In this document: positions 17,373-25,966 of the stretch, one piece after another
How positions within the stretch are numbered: the stretch's first letter is position 1
How the letters are laid out: each line of letters begins with the position of its first letter
Origin: Salipaludibacillus aurantiacus
GTDB taxonomy: Bacteria > Bacillota > Bacilli > Bacillales > Salisediminibacteriaceae
DNA length: 64,000 nucleotides
Reading direction: 5' to 3'
NCBI RefSeq assembly: GCF_900111295.1
Contig: NZ_FOGT01000007.1
Span: 174,652 to 238,651, forward strand
Made by a program: the position numbers and the translations under genes
The notes under the pieces: generated by a model
Databases searched by the model: none
Told to the model about the DNA's origin: nothing
The model's input: only the letters and a program-made list of their open reading frames with translations

Positions 17373-20300
17373 ATGAAAAACAAATCTACTAAAGTCACCA
17401 TCATACTTTTCACCTCGTTAATCGTTATTATTATTCTTAGTTTGAGAGTGAGCTGGCTGAATTACTTTCAAGTGGAAACGTTAGATCCAGCAGAGAGTGG
17501 GTTTATTGACCTTACAGACGCAGTTCTTTCTGAGGGTAATTTTTATTCACTTGAGGGTGAATGGCATTTTCACCCTGAAAAATGGGTAGACCCTGGGAAT
17601 ATTACTGAAACCAGCACTACAGCCGATGTCCCATCTAACTGGCCCGATGAGCTTCTCAATTATGACCATAGTATGATAGGCAAAGGATCCTACCAGCTAC
17701 AGGTTGATTTGCCTGAGGATTTCACTGATGAAGCAGGCATCCGATTTTACGAAATCATTGCGGCTGCTGAAGTATATGTAAATGGGCAACTTGTGTATAA
17801 GCGTAATGACCTGAATCACTCTTGGGAAGACAGAGGACTGAAGCGGGGACCGATCGATATTTATTTTAAGCCGCCCGAAAACGAAATTTTAAATATCGTC
17901 ATACATGTATCCAATTTTAATCAGACGGCTCAGGGCGGCATTCATCGGGATATATTTATTAGTTCTGCCGAACAAATACGTTCTCTTTCATTTCTGTCAA
18001 AAGCTCTTCAGCTTTCTGTAGGGATCATTTTCATTCTTCATGCCCTTTATGCTTTTACACTCTATTTCCTGCAAAAAAAATACGCCCAAACGTTTTTAGT
18101 GACGTTCGGTTTTATGCTGCTTCTCTTCGCATCGGGCGTCTTTATGGATGATGAAACGCTTTACATGCCGCCATTAACCATGTCAGAACATTACCGTCTG
18201 CTTTTAATGATATTTCTCACTACGCTGTTCGTTATGTTTAAAATTATATCTAATATATTTAACGTATCGAAATGGAATAACAGGGTCATTTTGATTCTTT
18301 TTATCTCTTTGTTAGGTATCGCCTTGCTTTTTCCTTATGAAAATCTAAAGGTTCTCGTCCGGTTGATTATAGTTCTTTATCCCATTATCATCGGTTTAAT
18401 GCTCTATGTCACTGTTAGTTCAATTGTGAAAGGGAATAAATATGGGTATTTTATCCTTGCATTCCTGCTTGCCTACTCTTCTAATATATTTTGGGGAGCT
18501 CTCATAAAAACAAATGTTATACAAATTCCTTTTTATCCGTTCGATTTTATTTTTTCTATGGTAGCATTAATTGGACTTGTATTGAAACGTCACTCTGACG
18601 TGACGGGGGAGAACGAAAAACAGGCGGACATTATTATCCAAAATGAGAAGAGTAAAGATTCATTTCTGGCAAATACAGCTCATGAACTCAGAAATCCGCT
18701 TCACGGGATAATGGTAATTAACGAAACACTATTAAATCACCTTCATACAAAACCTAAAGAAGCTATTGAAAAAGATCTGATTCTAAGCCATAAAATTGCT
18801 CTCCAGATGAAATATATTCTTAATGATCTTCAGGATTATACCCTGTTAAAAGAACAACGCCTCAGAATTGACCGGCAACCTGTCAATATACAGGCTGTGA
18901 TTACAACAATTACTGATATTCTCATGTACCAGAGAAATAGAAATTCAGTTCAGTTTAGGATTAATCTCCCCAGTGATCTTCCTGCTGCTCACGGGGACGA
19001 ACAACGCCTTTTTCAAATTTTCTATAACGTGTTGCACAATGCGGTGAAATTTACAGAGGAAGGAGAAATCGTTATTACTGCCTCTTCCAGTGAAAACGTT
19101 TTGCACATAACAATAGCTGATTCCGGAGGTGGCATCGATAAAAAAGATTTGGAAAGAGTTCTTAATCCTTACGAGCAAGGAGCTGGCTCCTCACAAGGCG
19201 GAATAGGTCTCGGATTAAACATCAGCCGTGAGCTGACGCTGTTGCATGATGGTGAATTTTCAATTAATTCTTTAGAGAGGGAGGGTGTAACTGTACATAT
19301 CAAATTGCCTGCTGCTGACGGAAAAACTATCAGTAATGAGATTATTTCTTCAGGAAATCCAAATAAAATGGACTTGGCTTCAACTTATGATGAGAAAGTT
19401 TCTGACCTGCCTAAAGTCTTAGTAGTAGATGACAATCCATTGAACCTGGATATACTTGAAAAAGCACTTTACCCCGAATTCAATGTAGTTAAAGCATCTT
19501 CTGGGGAAGAGGGATTAGTCAAGCTTTCCCGAGAAACCTTTTATCTTGTCATCAGCGATGTAATGATGGCTGAAATGTCAGGCTATGAATTCACAAGAAA
19601 CGTTCGGAAACATTATGATTTGGCAGAGTTGCCAATTTTACATTTAACCGCACGACAGCATACAGATGATCTCGTTGCAGGGTTAAATTCCGGCGCAAAT
19701 GATTATGTGAGCAAACCTATTGAGCGAGATGAACTACTTGCCAGGGTCCGTACTCTCATCAACATGAAACGTGCTGCCTACGAAAAAGTTGAAACAGAGG
19801 CTGCCTGGCTTCAAGCTCAAATTAAACCTCACTTTCTGTACAATACAATGAACGCTATTGCGTCACTTAGTCAAACAGACCCTGATAGAATGATAGATTT
19901 GCTGTATGAGTTTGGTTCCTATTTAAAAAATAGTTTCCAGCTCCCGCCAGAAAATGGTTTAATTTCTTTAAATGAAGAACTTAAAATTATTAAACCTTAT
20001 CTTTACATTGAACAAAGCCGTTTTCCTGAAAAGCTCGAAGTCATCTATGACATACAGAATGCCGACACCATTTTCATTCCGAGACTGGCAATCCAGACAC
20101 TCGTTGAGAACGCGGTTAATCACGGCGCTCTTAAAAACAAAGGAGAAGGTATTGTGCGTGTGACATCCCGTTATAACGGCCAAAAAGCAACGATTGTTAT
20201 CTCAGATAACGGCTATGGAAATGCACAGAAATTAACGGAATTGCTTGAGAACCAGCAGACTACCGGGGTAGGTCTCGTTAATGCACATACTAGAATCAAA

Positions 20301-20399
20301 TTCATAAATGGTAAAGGGCTGACCATCGAAAAGAACAGCTATGGCGGGATCAGTATCATTATCTCTCTCCCGGGAGGGGACCATTTCGATAATAATTAA
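17373..20399 (+). CDS. Hybrid sensor histidine kinase (7TMR-DISM, HisKA, HATPase, REC, LytS-type kinase module)
   Basis: A 1,008-residue membrane sensor. A signal-anchor helix (residues about 8-26) precedes an extracellular beta-sandwich (residues 45-200, with EGEWHFHPEKW and VYVNGQLVYKRND, like 7TMR-DISM extracellular domains) and about seven membrane helices (205-400). Then come a HisKA domain with His437 in NTAHELRNPLHG, a HATPase_c domain (N box NVLHNAVKF, then DSGGGI and GGIGLGL), a receiver with Asp729 in VISDVMMAEMSGYEF, and a second kinase module of LytS/His_kinase type with His820 in QIKPHFLYNTMNA plus its own ATPase (LVENAVNHG). It can thus start and relay phosphoryl groups. It is divergent from the adhesin gene and convergent with the response regulator that is its likely partner. 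GGCAGGAG precedes the ATG. Confidence 0.88.
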   Translation: MKNKSTKVTIILFTSLIVIIILSLRVSWLNYFQVETLDPAESGFIDLTDAVLSEGNFYSLEGEWHFHPEKWVDPGNITETSTTADVPSNWPDELLNYDHSMIGKGSYQLQVDLPEDFTDEAGIRFYEIIAAAEVYVNGQLVYKRNDLNHSWEDRGLKRGPIDIYFKPPENEILNIVIHVSNFNQTAQGGIHRDIFISSAEQIRSLSFLSKALQLSVGIIFILHALYAFTLYFLQKKYAQTFLVTFGFMLLLFASGVFMDDETLYMPPLTMSEHYRLLLMIFLTTLFVMFKIISNIFNVSKWNNRVILILFISLLGIALLFPYENLKVLVRLIIVLYPIIIGLMLYVTVSSIVKGNKYGYFILAFLLAYSSNIFWGALIKTNVIQIPFYPFDFIFSMVALIGLVLKRHSDVTGENEKQADIIIQNEKSKDSFLANTAHELRNPLHGIMVINETLLNHLHTKPKEAIEKDLILSHKIALQMKYILNDLQDYTLLKEQRLRIDRQPVNIQAVITTITDILMYQRNRNSVQFRINLPSDLPAAHGDEQRLFQIFYNVLHNAVKFTEEGEIVITASSSENVLHITIADSGGGIDKKDLERVLNPYEQGAGSSQGGIGLGLNISRELTLLHDGEFSINSLEREGVTVHIKLPAADGKTISNEIISSGNPNKMDLASTYDEKVSDLPKVLVVDDNPLNLDILEKALYPEFNVVKASSGEEGLVKLSRETFYLVISDVMMAEMSGYEFTRNVRKHYDLAELPILHLTARQHTDDLVAGLNSGANDYVSKPIERDELLARVRTLINMKRAAYEKVETEAAWLQAQIKPHFLYNTMNAIASLSQTDPDRMIDLLYEFGSYLKNSFQLPPENGLISLNEELKIIKPYLYIEQSRFPEKLEVIYDIQNADTIFIPRLAIQTLVENAVNHGALKNKGEGIVRVTSRYNGQKATIVISDNGYGNAQKLTELLENQQTTGVGLVNAHTRIKFINGKGLTIEKNSYGGISIIISLPGGDHFDNN

Positions 20400-20442
20400 A
20401 TTTAGATGCCACCCTCTCTTAAATATAATGATAAAAGGAGCA

Positions 20443-20477
20443 AAAAAAGTAGCTATCCTAACCGATAGCTACTTTTT
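20443..20477. terminator. Bidirectional terminator between kinase and response regulator
   Basis: AAAAAGTAGCTATC pairs perfectly with GATAGCTACTTTTT across a 7-base loop, giving T-tracts on both strands. It overlaps the last codons of the minus-strand regulator gene and serves both convergent genes. Confidence 0.85.
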
Positions 20478-21599
20478 ACTCATACCGGACCACTCTCTGT
20501 ACCATTTTTCGATAGATGGTCCAGGTCTCACCTCTAGTTCTCTTTGCAAAATTTGAACCAAATTCTCATAATGCTGTGTAACCAGATCAGCTCTGTTCTG
20601 TCGGTCATATATTTTCAAAATACAAAAATGTACCTCTTCATCAATTTCATCTTTCTGTAAGATTTTCTGGTACCAATACAATGCTTTAGTATATTTCTTG
20701 AGGTGTTTAAAATGTCCGGCAAGGTCCATTGCTTTTTCTCGCCATAGCAGCTTCTGGTTCCACCGCTCTTCTTCGGCCCATAGCAAATCGCTGTGCAGAA
20801 GGTAATCACCTGCATAGTCTTCTAGAAGTCTCTCGACTGTTTTCCTGTTTTCAGAGTGAGATAAGTCCTCTATAGCGTATAATGCTTTTTTCCATATAAA
20901 CACATCAACTTGTACATCCTTCATTTCCAGACAATAGCCATCCTCTTTATTCTTCAGCCGAATGTACTGTGCATAAGATTTAAGTTCTCTTCTTATATGG
21001 TAAACAGTAGTATACAATTGTGGAAACGATTTCTGACTATCCCTGTCATTCCAGATTACCTCAACAATTTCTGATTTGGGTACAATTTTATTGTGATGAT
21101 GCAATAAGTAAAGAAACAACTCACGTGCTTTAGCTGTTCTCCATGTCAATTCCTTTTCATCATTTCGACTTTCTCCTAAAGTGATACCGCTTTTAATATT
21201 GATGTGCAGTCCACTATTGTCAGCAGGGGCCTGAACACTTTTTTTCCGTTTATTCAGGCGTTCAATTGTATGACAAAGACGTTCATAGCGAATGGGTTTA
21301 ACCAGATAATCCACAGCATCCAGGTCAAAGGCTTCAATAGCGAATTCACGATGGGCTGTTACAAAAACGATGTCAATAGTTTCATTCGTACTTAGAAAAT
21401 ATTCAGCTAATTCGAACCCGCTCATTCCTGGCATTTCGATGTCTAAAAACAGAACATCCAAAGGCTGTGATTCAACGATGCTCTTTGCTTGTTCAGCGTC
21501 TGAAAACCTGTAAATGTTAGTCATTTTCCCGTTTCTAACAAGTAAATTTTCCAGGTAATTCAGCGCCAGTTCTTCATCGTCTACCAAAAGCACATTCAT
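20469..21599 (-). CDS. Response regulator with receiver, winged-helix and BTAD domains (SARP-like)
   Basis: A 376-residue regulator. Start at 21599 (MNVLLVDDEE) is preferred over 21623 because GGGGGGA lies just upstream. Residues 1-118 form a receiver with acidic Asp7/Asp8, phospho-acceptor Asp53 in LFLDIEMPGMSG and Lys in DYLVKPI. Residues about 145-235 are an OmpR-like winged helix (TAKARELFLYLLHHHNKIV, then TVYHIRRELK). Residues 240-370 are helical repeats matching the BTAD domain of SARP regulators (LLEDYAGDYL, AEEERWNQKL, LQRELEVRPGPSIE). It is likely phosphorylated by the hybrid kinase ending 70 bp away and may control the adjacent surface genes. A decayed copy of this gene type is found at about 52415-52540. 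Confidence 0.88.
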   Translation of the reverse strand: MNVLLVDDEELALNYLENLLVRNGKMTNIYRFSDAEQAKSIVESQPLDVLFLDIEMPGMSGFELAEYFLSTNETIDIVFVTAHREFAIEAFDLDAVDYLVKPIRYERLCHTIERLNKRKKSVQAPADNSGLHINIKSGITLGESRNDEKELTWRTAKARELFLYLLHHHNKIVPKSEIVEVIWNDRDSQKSFPQLYTTVYHIRRELKSYAQYIRLKNKEDGYCLEMKDVQVDVFIWKKALYAIEDLSHSENRKTVERLLEDYAGDYLLHSDLLWAEEERWNQKLLWREKAMDLAGHFKHLKKYTKALYWYQKILQKDEIDEEVHFCILKIYDRQNRADLVTQHYENLVQILQRELEVRPGPSIEKWYREWSGMSKK

Positions 21600-22281
21600 A
21601 GTCAATCCCCCCATCTTAACCAAAAAAACTACTGCGGAAATTAATTCACATTAAATTAGCAAAGTCCTATCATGCTGGTATATCTATGTATTCACTATTC
21701 TCAAATATAACATTCTCACTAGGAAATAATAATATTTCCAGAGGTTGTATGGCAAAAACTGCAATTATAAAAGTTAAAGCAACTAAAGCACCTTAGCGAA
21801 AGGCGCCTTCCTTTAGCAAAGGGGCTTATGTACTAGTTTAACATATACAATGATTTCCTTGAAATGAACGATATATAAAAAAACCCGCATTCTTTAACTT
21901 TGTGTTAGCAATAGAGGATTCAAAGGAAGTTTGTCACTGGGAAGGAATATAAACGGCTTCCATAAACAAGCGAAGCCCCCTGCTGCAAGGAACTCCGCTT
22001 CTACTAAAGCCTTTCCAGGCCGTGACAACCTCTTATCAAAGGGGCATTTTTCCAACCATTCCAGTCTTCATTTTGAGCTCTGCGGACGCGTATCGTCTCA
22101 AAAATTTTACGCATTTTATAAAACTCTACCTTTCCTATACCTTAAATTGAGAGGTTGTAATCATCTTTTTTAAAATCGCATAAAGTTTCCATTGGAACAA
22201 AAAATGTTTTAAAAACCCAGTTAAACATGGACGATTATTTATAAAGTAATGGTAATTCCACTATCCATGTAATCTCACAGC
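21600..22281. other. Gene-free stretch with imperfect hairpin elements
   Basis: No frame with a ribosome site was found. An imperfect hairpin at about 21965-21999 (AAGCGAAGCCCCC / GGAACTCCGCTT) resembles the elements at 36757 and 37818, and CCTTTAGCAAAGG near 21810 is a small stem. The region looks like decayed intergenic sequence. Confidence 0.4.
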
Positions 22282-22312
22282 AAAAAACCAGCACTTCCGT
22301 TGAAGGCTGGTT
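22282..22312 (-). terminator. Terminator of the ZinT lipoprotein gene
   Basis: On the minus strand AACCAGCC and GCTGGTT form the stem and TTTTG follows. It sits 34 bp after the stop codon. Confidence 0.75.
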
Positions 22313-22345
22313 CATGTAGTAAAGTATTTCAGGCTGCAGGCAAGC

Positions 22346-23179
22346 CTAGTGTGCAATCATTTCGTGTTTAATCTCTTCCCCGTCCATATGGGCAGGGTAA
22401 TAAGTCGGCCAGTTGGTTACTTCATCAAGCAGCTCTTCACGGTCATCGCCCCAATAGAGGTGGAAATGGTCCGCTTCTGTTGGGTAGATATTGTGGTCGC
22501 TGAACTGAATGTAGGCCGGCATTTCGTCATCGCCCTCTTCCTGTTCGAAAATGAAGCGCACTCCGCGGTTGCCGGCTTCGTATGTAAGAATTTCATAGCC
22601 ATCGTATGCGTAATCACCGGACCATTCGCCCTCATCGCTCTTGAATGTAAACGTATTATCTTCGATGGTGATATAATCTACGTCCGTTTCATAGCCGGTT
22701 TCATAATACTCGGTATACTCCTCTGCAGTCATCGAGTCGCTCTCCGCAGCTTTATGCTCCATGACCTCATCCAGCTCACCGCTCATTAAATACAGATACA
22801 CTGACTGCCATTCCCCTTCCCAGTCAGATAGCTCCCTGTCTTCAATTTGATCGTCTTCAAAGTAGCCGTCGTAAATCGCCTGCGATTCATCGTCATGGCT
22901 GTGATTGTGGTCATGATCATTGTCATGGTTATGATCATTATTTCCATGGTCATTTTCATGGTCATGATCATGCTCATTATTATTGTGATTGTCGTTAGCT
23001 TCTTCCTGGTGATCTTCGTTGTTCTCCAGATTATCTTCATCTGCAGACTCATTTTCCGTATTTTCTGGCGCTCCATTCTCCTGCGTGGCATCTGATTTTT
23101 CAGCACTGTTGTCAGCCTGACAGCCCGCCAGCAATAAAGCAGCCGCAAAAGATGTGAGATATAGCTGTGATCGTTTCAT
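22346..23179 (-). CDS. zinT: ZinT-family zinc-binding lipoprotein with His/Asp-rich linker
   Basis: A 277-residue lipoprotein: the signal peptide ends in the lipobox LLLAGC with Cys20. Residues 25-100 are an acidic, Asn/Asp/His-rich linker (NNNEHDHDHENDHGNNDHNH) that should bind Zn weakly at many sites. Residues about 105-277 form the ZinT/YodA domain: SDWEGEWQSVYLYL, YDGYEILTYEAGNRGVRFIFE, FSDHNIYPTEADHFHLYWG and WPTYYPAHMD, with the conserved His residues near the C-terminus. ZinT proteins recruit zinc outside the membrane and pass it to ZnuABC-type importers. AAGGGGAG precedes ATG. The promoter region carries a Zur-like palindrome, so expression under zinc limitation is expected. No zinc ABC transporter is adjacent. 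Confidence 0.9.
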   Translation of the reverse strand: MKRSQLYLTSFAAALLLAGCQADNSAEKSDATQENGAPENTENESADEDNLENNEDHQEEANDNHNNNEHDHDHENDHGNNDHNHDNDHDHNHSHDDESQAIYDGYFEDDQIEDRELSDWEGEWQSVYLYLMSGELDEVMEHKAAESDSMTAEEYTEYYETGYETDVDYITIEDNTFTFKSDEGEWSGDYAYDGYEILTYEAGNRGVRFIFEQEEGDDEMPAYIQFSDHNIYPTEADHFHLYWGDDREELLDEVTNWPTYYPAHMDGEEIKHEMIAH

Positions 23180-23203
23180 AAAAACACTCCCCTTTTTAAT
23201 TAT

Positions 23204-23224
23204 AAATCGTAATGATTACTATTT
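23204..23224. promoter_or_regulatory. Zur-box-like palindrome
   Basis: A 21-bp palindrome centred on G23214 with core CGTAATGATTACT and flanking AAAT/ATTT. It agrees with the Bacillus Zur box (TCGTAATNATTACGA) and lies 25 bp before the zinT start codon. The only unpaired position besides the centre is C23208 against T23220. Confidence 0.8.
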
Positions 23225-23298
23225 GAGAGTATACGCTTATGACCACAGCAGGTCAAGTGCCTATATGATTCTTGTGATAATATTTCAACCTATACAAA

Positions 23299-23344
23299 AT
23301 AAACGCTCACTCCCTGAAAGGAAATGAGCGTTTATCTTTTTTTT
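23299..23344 (+). terminator. Plus-oriented terminator without an obvious gene
   Basis: ATAAACGCTCA pairs with TGAGCGTTTAT and is followed by CTTTTTTTT. No plus-strand gene lies upstream within 3 kb, so it may insulate the next gene or end an unseen antisense transcript. Confidence 0.6.
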
Positions 23345-23493
23345 AAAAAATAATACAGGTTTATACACTTACAGAAGCTGTTGTATAAGGGGAAATAATG
23401 CTTCTAAAATAACTAAAAAAACATCTATGTAATTAGTTAGGATATATACTGTAGGTAATGCTAAGAGTTAAATAAGAAACAGGTCTGTTTATA

Positions 23494-24126
23494 ATGCCTC
23501 TCTACATAAGAAGAAAATGTCTATCATTAGTAAAATGGGATGCTGTGGTGAAAGGAATTGATGGGGTGGGAAGGTATATGGCAAATACGTTGACAGGTAG
23601 CAGGTTAGTCCTCGCGTTAGTATTGTTTTTTACTGAACCGCTCTCCTTTGGGTTTTATGCGATTTATACACTCTGCGTAGCTACAGATATGCTAGACGGT
23701 CCAGTTGCACGCAAAACTCATACCGCCAGCAAAAAAGGAGCCCAGCTTGACAGTATAGCTGATTTGATATTTGTAACGATCGTAGTGATCATCTTTCTTC
23801 CTATGGTTGGTACTCTGTTTCCAGCCTGGTTGGTATGGCCAATCATCGGAATAGCTTTAGTAAGAATCGCTGTATATGTGATTGGATTTATAAAATTTCA
23901 TCAGTTTTTATCCCTGCATACGTTTGGCAATAAGGCCACAGGTGTCATTTTATTTTCCGTTCCATATATGATGTTATTAATGGATATAAATTTGCTAAGT
24001 ATAATAGCCTTGTCGATTGCATTAGTATCAGCATTGGAAGAGTTGTTAATTATGATTAAACTAACGACAGTCAATCCAGATATCAAAAGTATATGTGACT
24101 TATATCGAAGGAATATAGAAACATAG
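23494..24126 (+). CDS. CDP-alcohol phosphatidyltransferase family protein
   Basis: A 210-residue membrane enzyme. The family signature D-x2-DG-x2-AR-x8-G-x3-D-x3-D is complete: DMLDGPVAR then GAQLDSIAD. About five membrane helices surround it (for example LVLALVLFF and WLVWPIIGIALVRIAVYVIG). Such enzymes transfer a CDP-diacylglycerol phosphatidyl group to an alcohol; PgsA, Pss and cardiolipin-type members cannot be told apart here. The N-terminus is uncertain: ATG 23494 has a weak ribosome site, and ATG 23578 (MANTLTGSRL) sits where homologues usually begin. It is a lone plus-strand gene between minus-strand units. Confidence 0.8.
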   Translation: MPLYIRRKCLSLVKWDAVVKGIDGVGRYMANTLTGSRLVLALVLFFTEPLSFGFYAIYTLCVATDMLDGPVARKTHTASKKGAQLDSIADLIFVTIVVIIFLPMVGTLFPAWLVWPIIGIALVRIAVYVIGFIKFHQFLSLHTFGNKATGVILFSVPYMMLLMDINLLSIIALSIALVSALEELLIMIKLTTVNPDIKSICDLYRRNIET

Positions 24127-24390
24127 AAATAAAGCATAACTCAATATGTGTTGCACCTCCCAGTTACGTTTAGACCCTTCATTCCCGTTACGATTTACTA
24201 TAGACCTCTTGTAAAGGAGCTCTTTCCGATAGACTGGTCAGTTGATAGGTACTGGTCACTTCAAGTTAGTTTTTATTTATGAGTAAAGGAAAATTAAGGG
24301 GAATGTTTTTGAATGTTTTCGATTCCAGCTCTTACTGCTTCCAGACGGGCTGGACATAGAGGTATCCTACAAACGGCACAAGAGAAGGGG

Positions 24391-24699
24391 TTAATTCCAG
24401 TATCGTTTTAACTGCTCATAAAAGTTTTCCCTGCTCCCTGCCAGTATAAGCAAAACTATTTTGCCAGCTTCATCTTTTTCAATAATATAGGCCAGTTCAT
24501 AATTTGTACCTGAGTGGTATATATCATAACCATAAACACCTGCAAGATCCCCTCTTTTAGGTACTCCCGCTTCATAAGGATCTCGCAGAATATCTTTAAC
24601 TGCATTTTCAAATTTAAGTTTTAAAGGCTTTTGCTTATTGAGCTTTTAAAAAAAATTCTTAGCTTGGGGAGAAACTTTTAATGAGTATTCAGACATCAT
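24391..24699 (-). pseudogene. ParE/RelE-type toxin with an internal stop codon
   Basis: Translation from ATG 24699 (or 24696) gives MMSEYSLKVSPQAKNFF, then TAA at 24648-24646, then in the same frame KLNKQKPLKLKFENAV, LRDPYEAGVPKRGDLAGVYG, YELAYIIEKDEAGKIVLLIL and ENFYEQLKRYW before a proper stop. The second half is the ParE/RelE fold pattern (IYGYDIYHSG.NYELAYII). Its start overlaps the end of the AbrB-type gene, the normal arrangement for antitoxin-toxin operons. The stop replaces a Lys (AAA to TAA) beside a run of eight T. Either the toxin is inactivated or the stop is bypassed by slippage. Confidence 0.75.
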
Positions 24700-25027
24700 C
24701 TTCCTCATTTGAAAACAATTTATCCGCTGTGGTAAAGTCTTGATCTTTAGCTTCTTGGGCTAATTCCTCAATTGATGGTTGAATCATTGCCTTACGCTGC
24801 TTAAATTTTGTAATTAGTTCTTCTCCCTCATAGCCCTCACTAACTAGATCCTTTAAAATATCCTCTGAGAAATCTTCAAATTCCTCCCTTACCGGTTTAA
24901 TAACTAGTCTGTTGTTAACAACTTCCATAAGTATTTCTTTTCCAATACCTATTTCATTATAGAAGTCCTTTGGGATACAAACTTGTCTTTTTGAGGACAC
25001 AGAAACACGCTTAACTTTTCTTGACAT
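24689..25027 (-). CDS. AbrB/SpoVT-like swapped-hairpin antitoxin
   Basis: A 112-residue protein when started at 25027 (MSRKVKRVSVSSKRQVCIP), chosen for AGGAGGGG upstream; the frame runs 13 codons further back without a ribosome site. Residues 1-50 are the swapped-hairpin DNA-binding domain (KRQVCIPKDFYNEIGIGKEI, then VNNRLVIKPV). Residues 55-112 are a charged helical tail likely to bind the toxin. It overlaps the toxin start by 11 bp. It should neutralise the ParE-type partner and repress the promoter. The antitoxin is intact while the toxin carries a stop codon. Confidence 0.82.
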   Translation of the reverse strand: MSRKVKRVSVSSKRQVCIPKDFYNEIGIGKEILMEVVNNRLVIKPVREEFEDFSEDILKDLVSEGYEGEELITKFKQRKAMIQPSIEELAQEAKDQDFTTADKLFSNEEDDV

Positions 25028-25966
25028 TGATTTTCCCCTCCTTAATTGGGGTATGTTTACAGCCATAGTATTCCCTCCTGTATTATTTGATACGCGCTTT
25101 TACAATTTTACATTCTTACTTTCTTACTCTATTTTATCATTTCTTTAACAAAAAACAATAATTAACGCAAACCCGAATATGGTCTTTCACTTAATAATAC
25201 CGTATACTTCCAGGGTCATTAGGAGCTAAACCTGCACACTTTAGCATAAACAATACCATTTTATCGTCCTTCTCTTCATTGCTTTATAGGCTTAAACACT
25301 GTTTTACAATTTAATAGCCTATACATCTAAATGAGCAGGTTATCTGTTACTCTTACCTCTCTTTTCTGAAGATATAAAGATAATTACCTCCTCGCCGAAA
25401 ATAGTTAAAAATTTTCCAGTTGCAGCGTCGGTCTCTTTTCAAAAAAGCGGGAGGTTGAATAAACAGGACGTTTATTAGAAGGTGTTGGAAGTTGCTGATT
25501 GGTTTGTTTGGTGTGTTGGTGATGGGGAATTTTAGCATTATGTACATGGTTGAAGATGCCAATCGGCTGTACGTGACCGGATGATGAGCCTATCAGAGTT
25601 GATTGAGGTGATTGAATTACTCACAGGCATCAGGGATGCGGCTGCGCAGAGATCGAATCGTTTTAAGAAAACAAAGAGTTACTCAATGCTGAATTGGAGG
25701 CTTTACAGAAGAGGAGGTATAAGAAGAAATTGAAGCACTGGAATTATCCCAGAATGCTGGCTTACTTGAAGTATTCTTGTTTGTTAGGAACATGACCACT
25801 TTAGACTACACCCTACTCTAATACAAGGGACTGCACTTCTACTGAATATTCGTACAGCATGCACCTTGGCTAACACCATTCATTTAAGGGGAGATAGAGA
25901 GTGTATCCTGCCCCTAAATGATTAGCATACTACAGTAAAATACCAAGACTCTTAAGTGGTACCATT
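25028..25966. other. Gene-poor stretch with gene relics
   Basis: About 940 bp with no convincing gene. It holds an AT-rich upstream region of the antitoxin gene, a nuclease-gene relic (25162-25241), and plus-strand coding-like remains at about 25578-25800 (MMSLSELIEVIELLTGIRD, then out of frame LNAELEALQKRRYKKKLK). The latter has at least one frameshift and no ribosome site. Confidence 0.5.
25162..25241 (-). repeat. Relic of the 3' end of the decayed nuclease gene (copy of 37901-37980)
   Basis: About 80 bp align without gaps to 37901-37980 and encode the same peptide end (KCAGL.PND..SIRY, then VKDHIR), here with an in-frame stop. This is a second decayed copy of the gene seen at 37901-38781. 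Confidence 0.7.
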
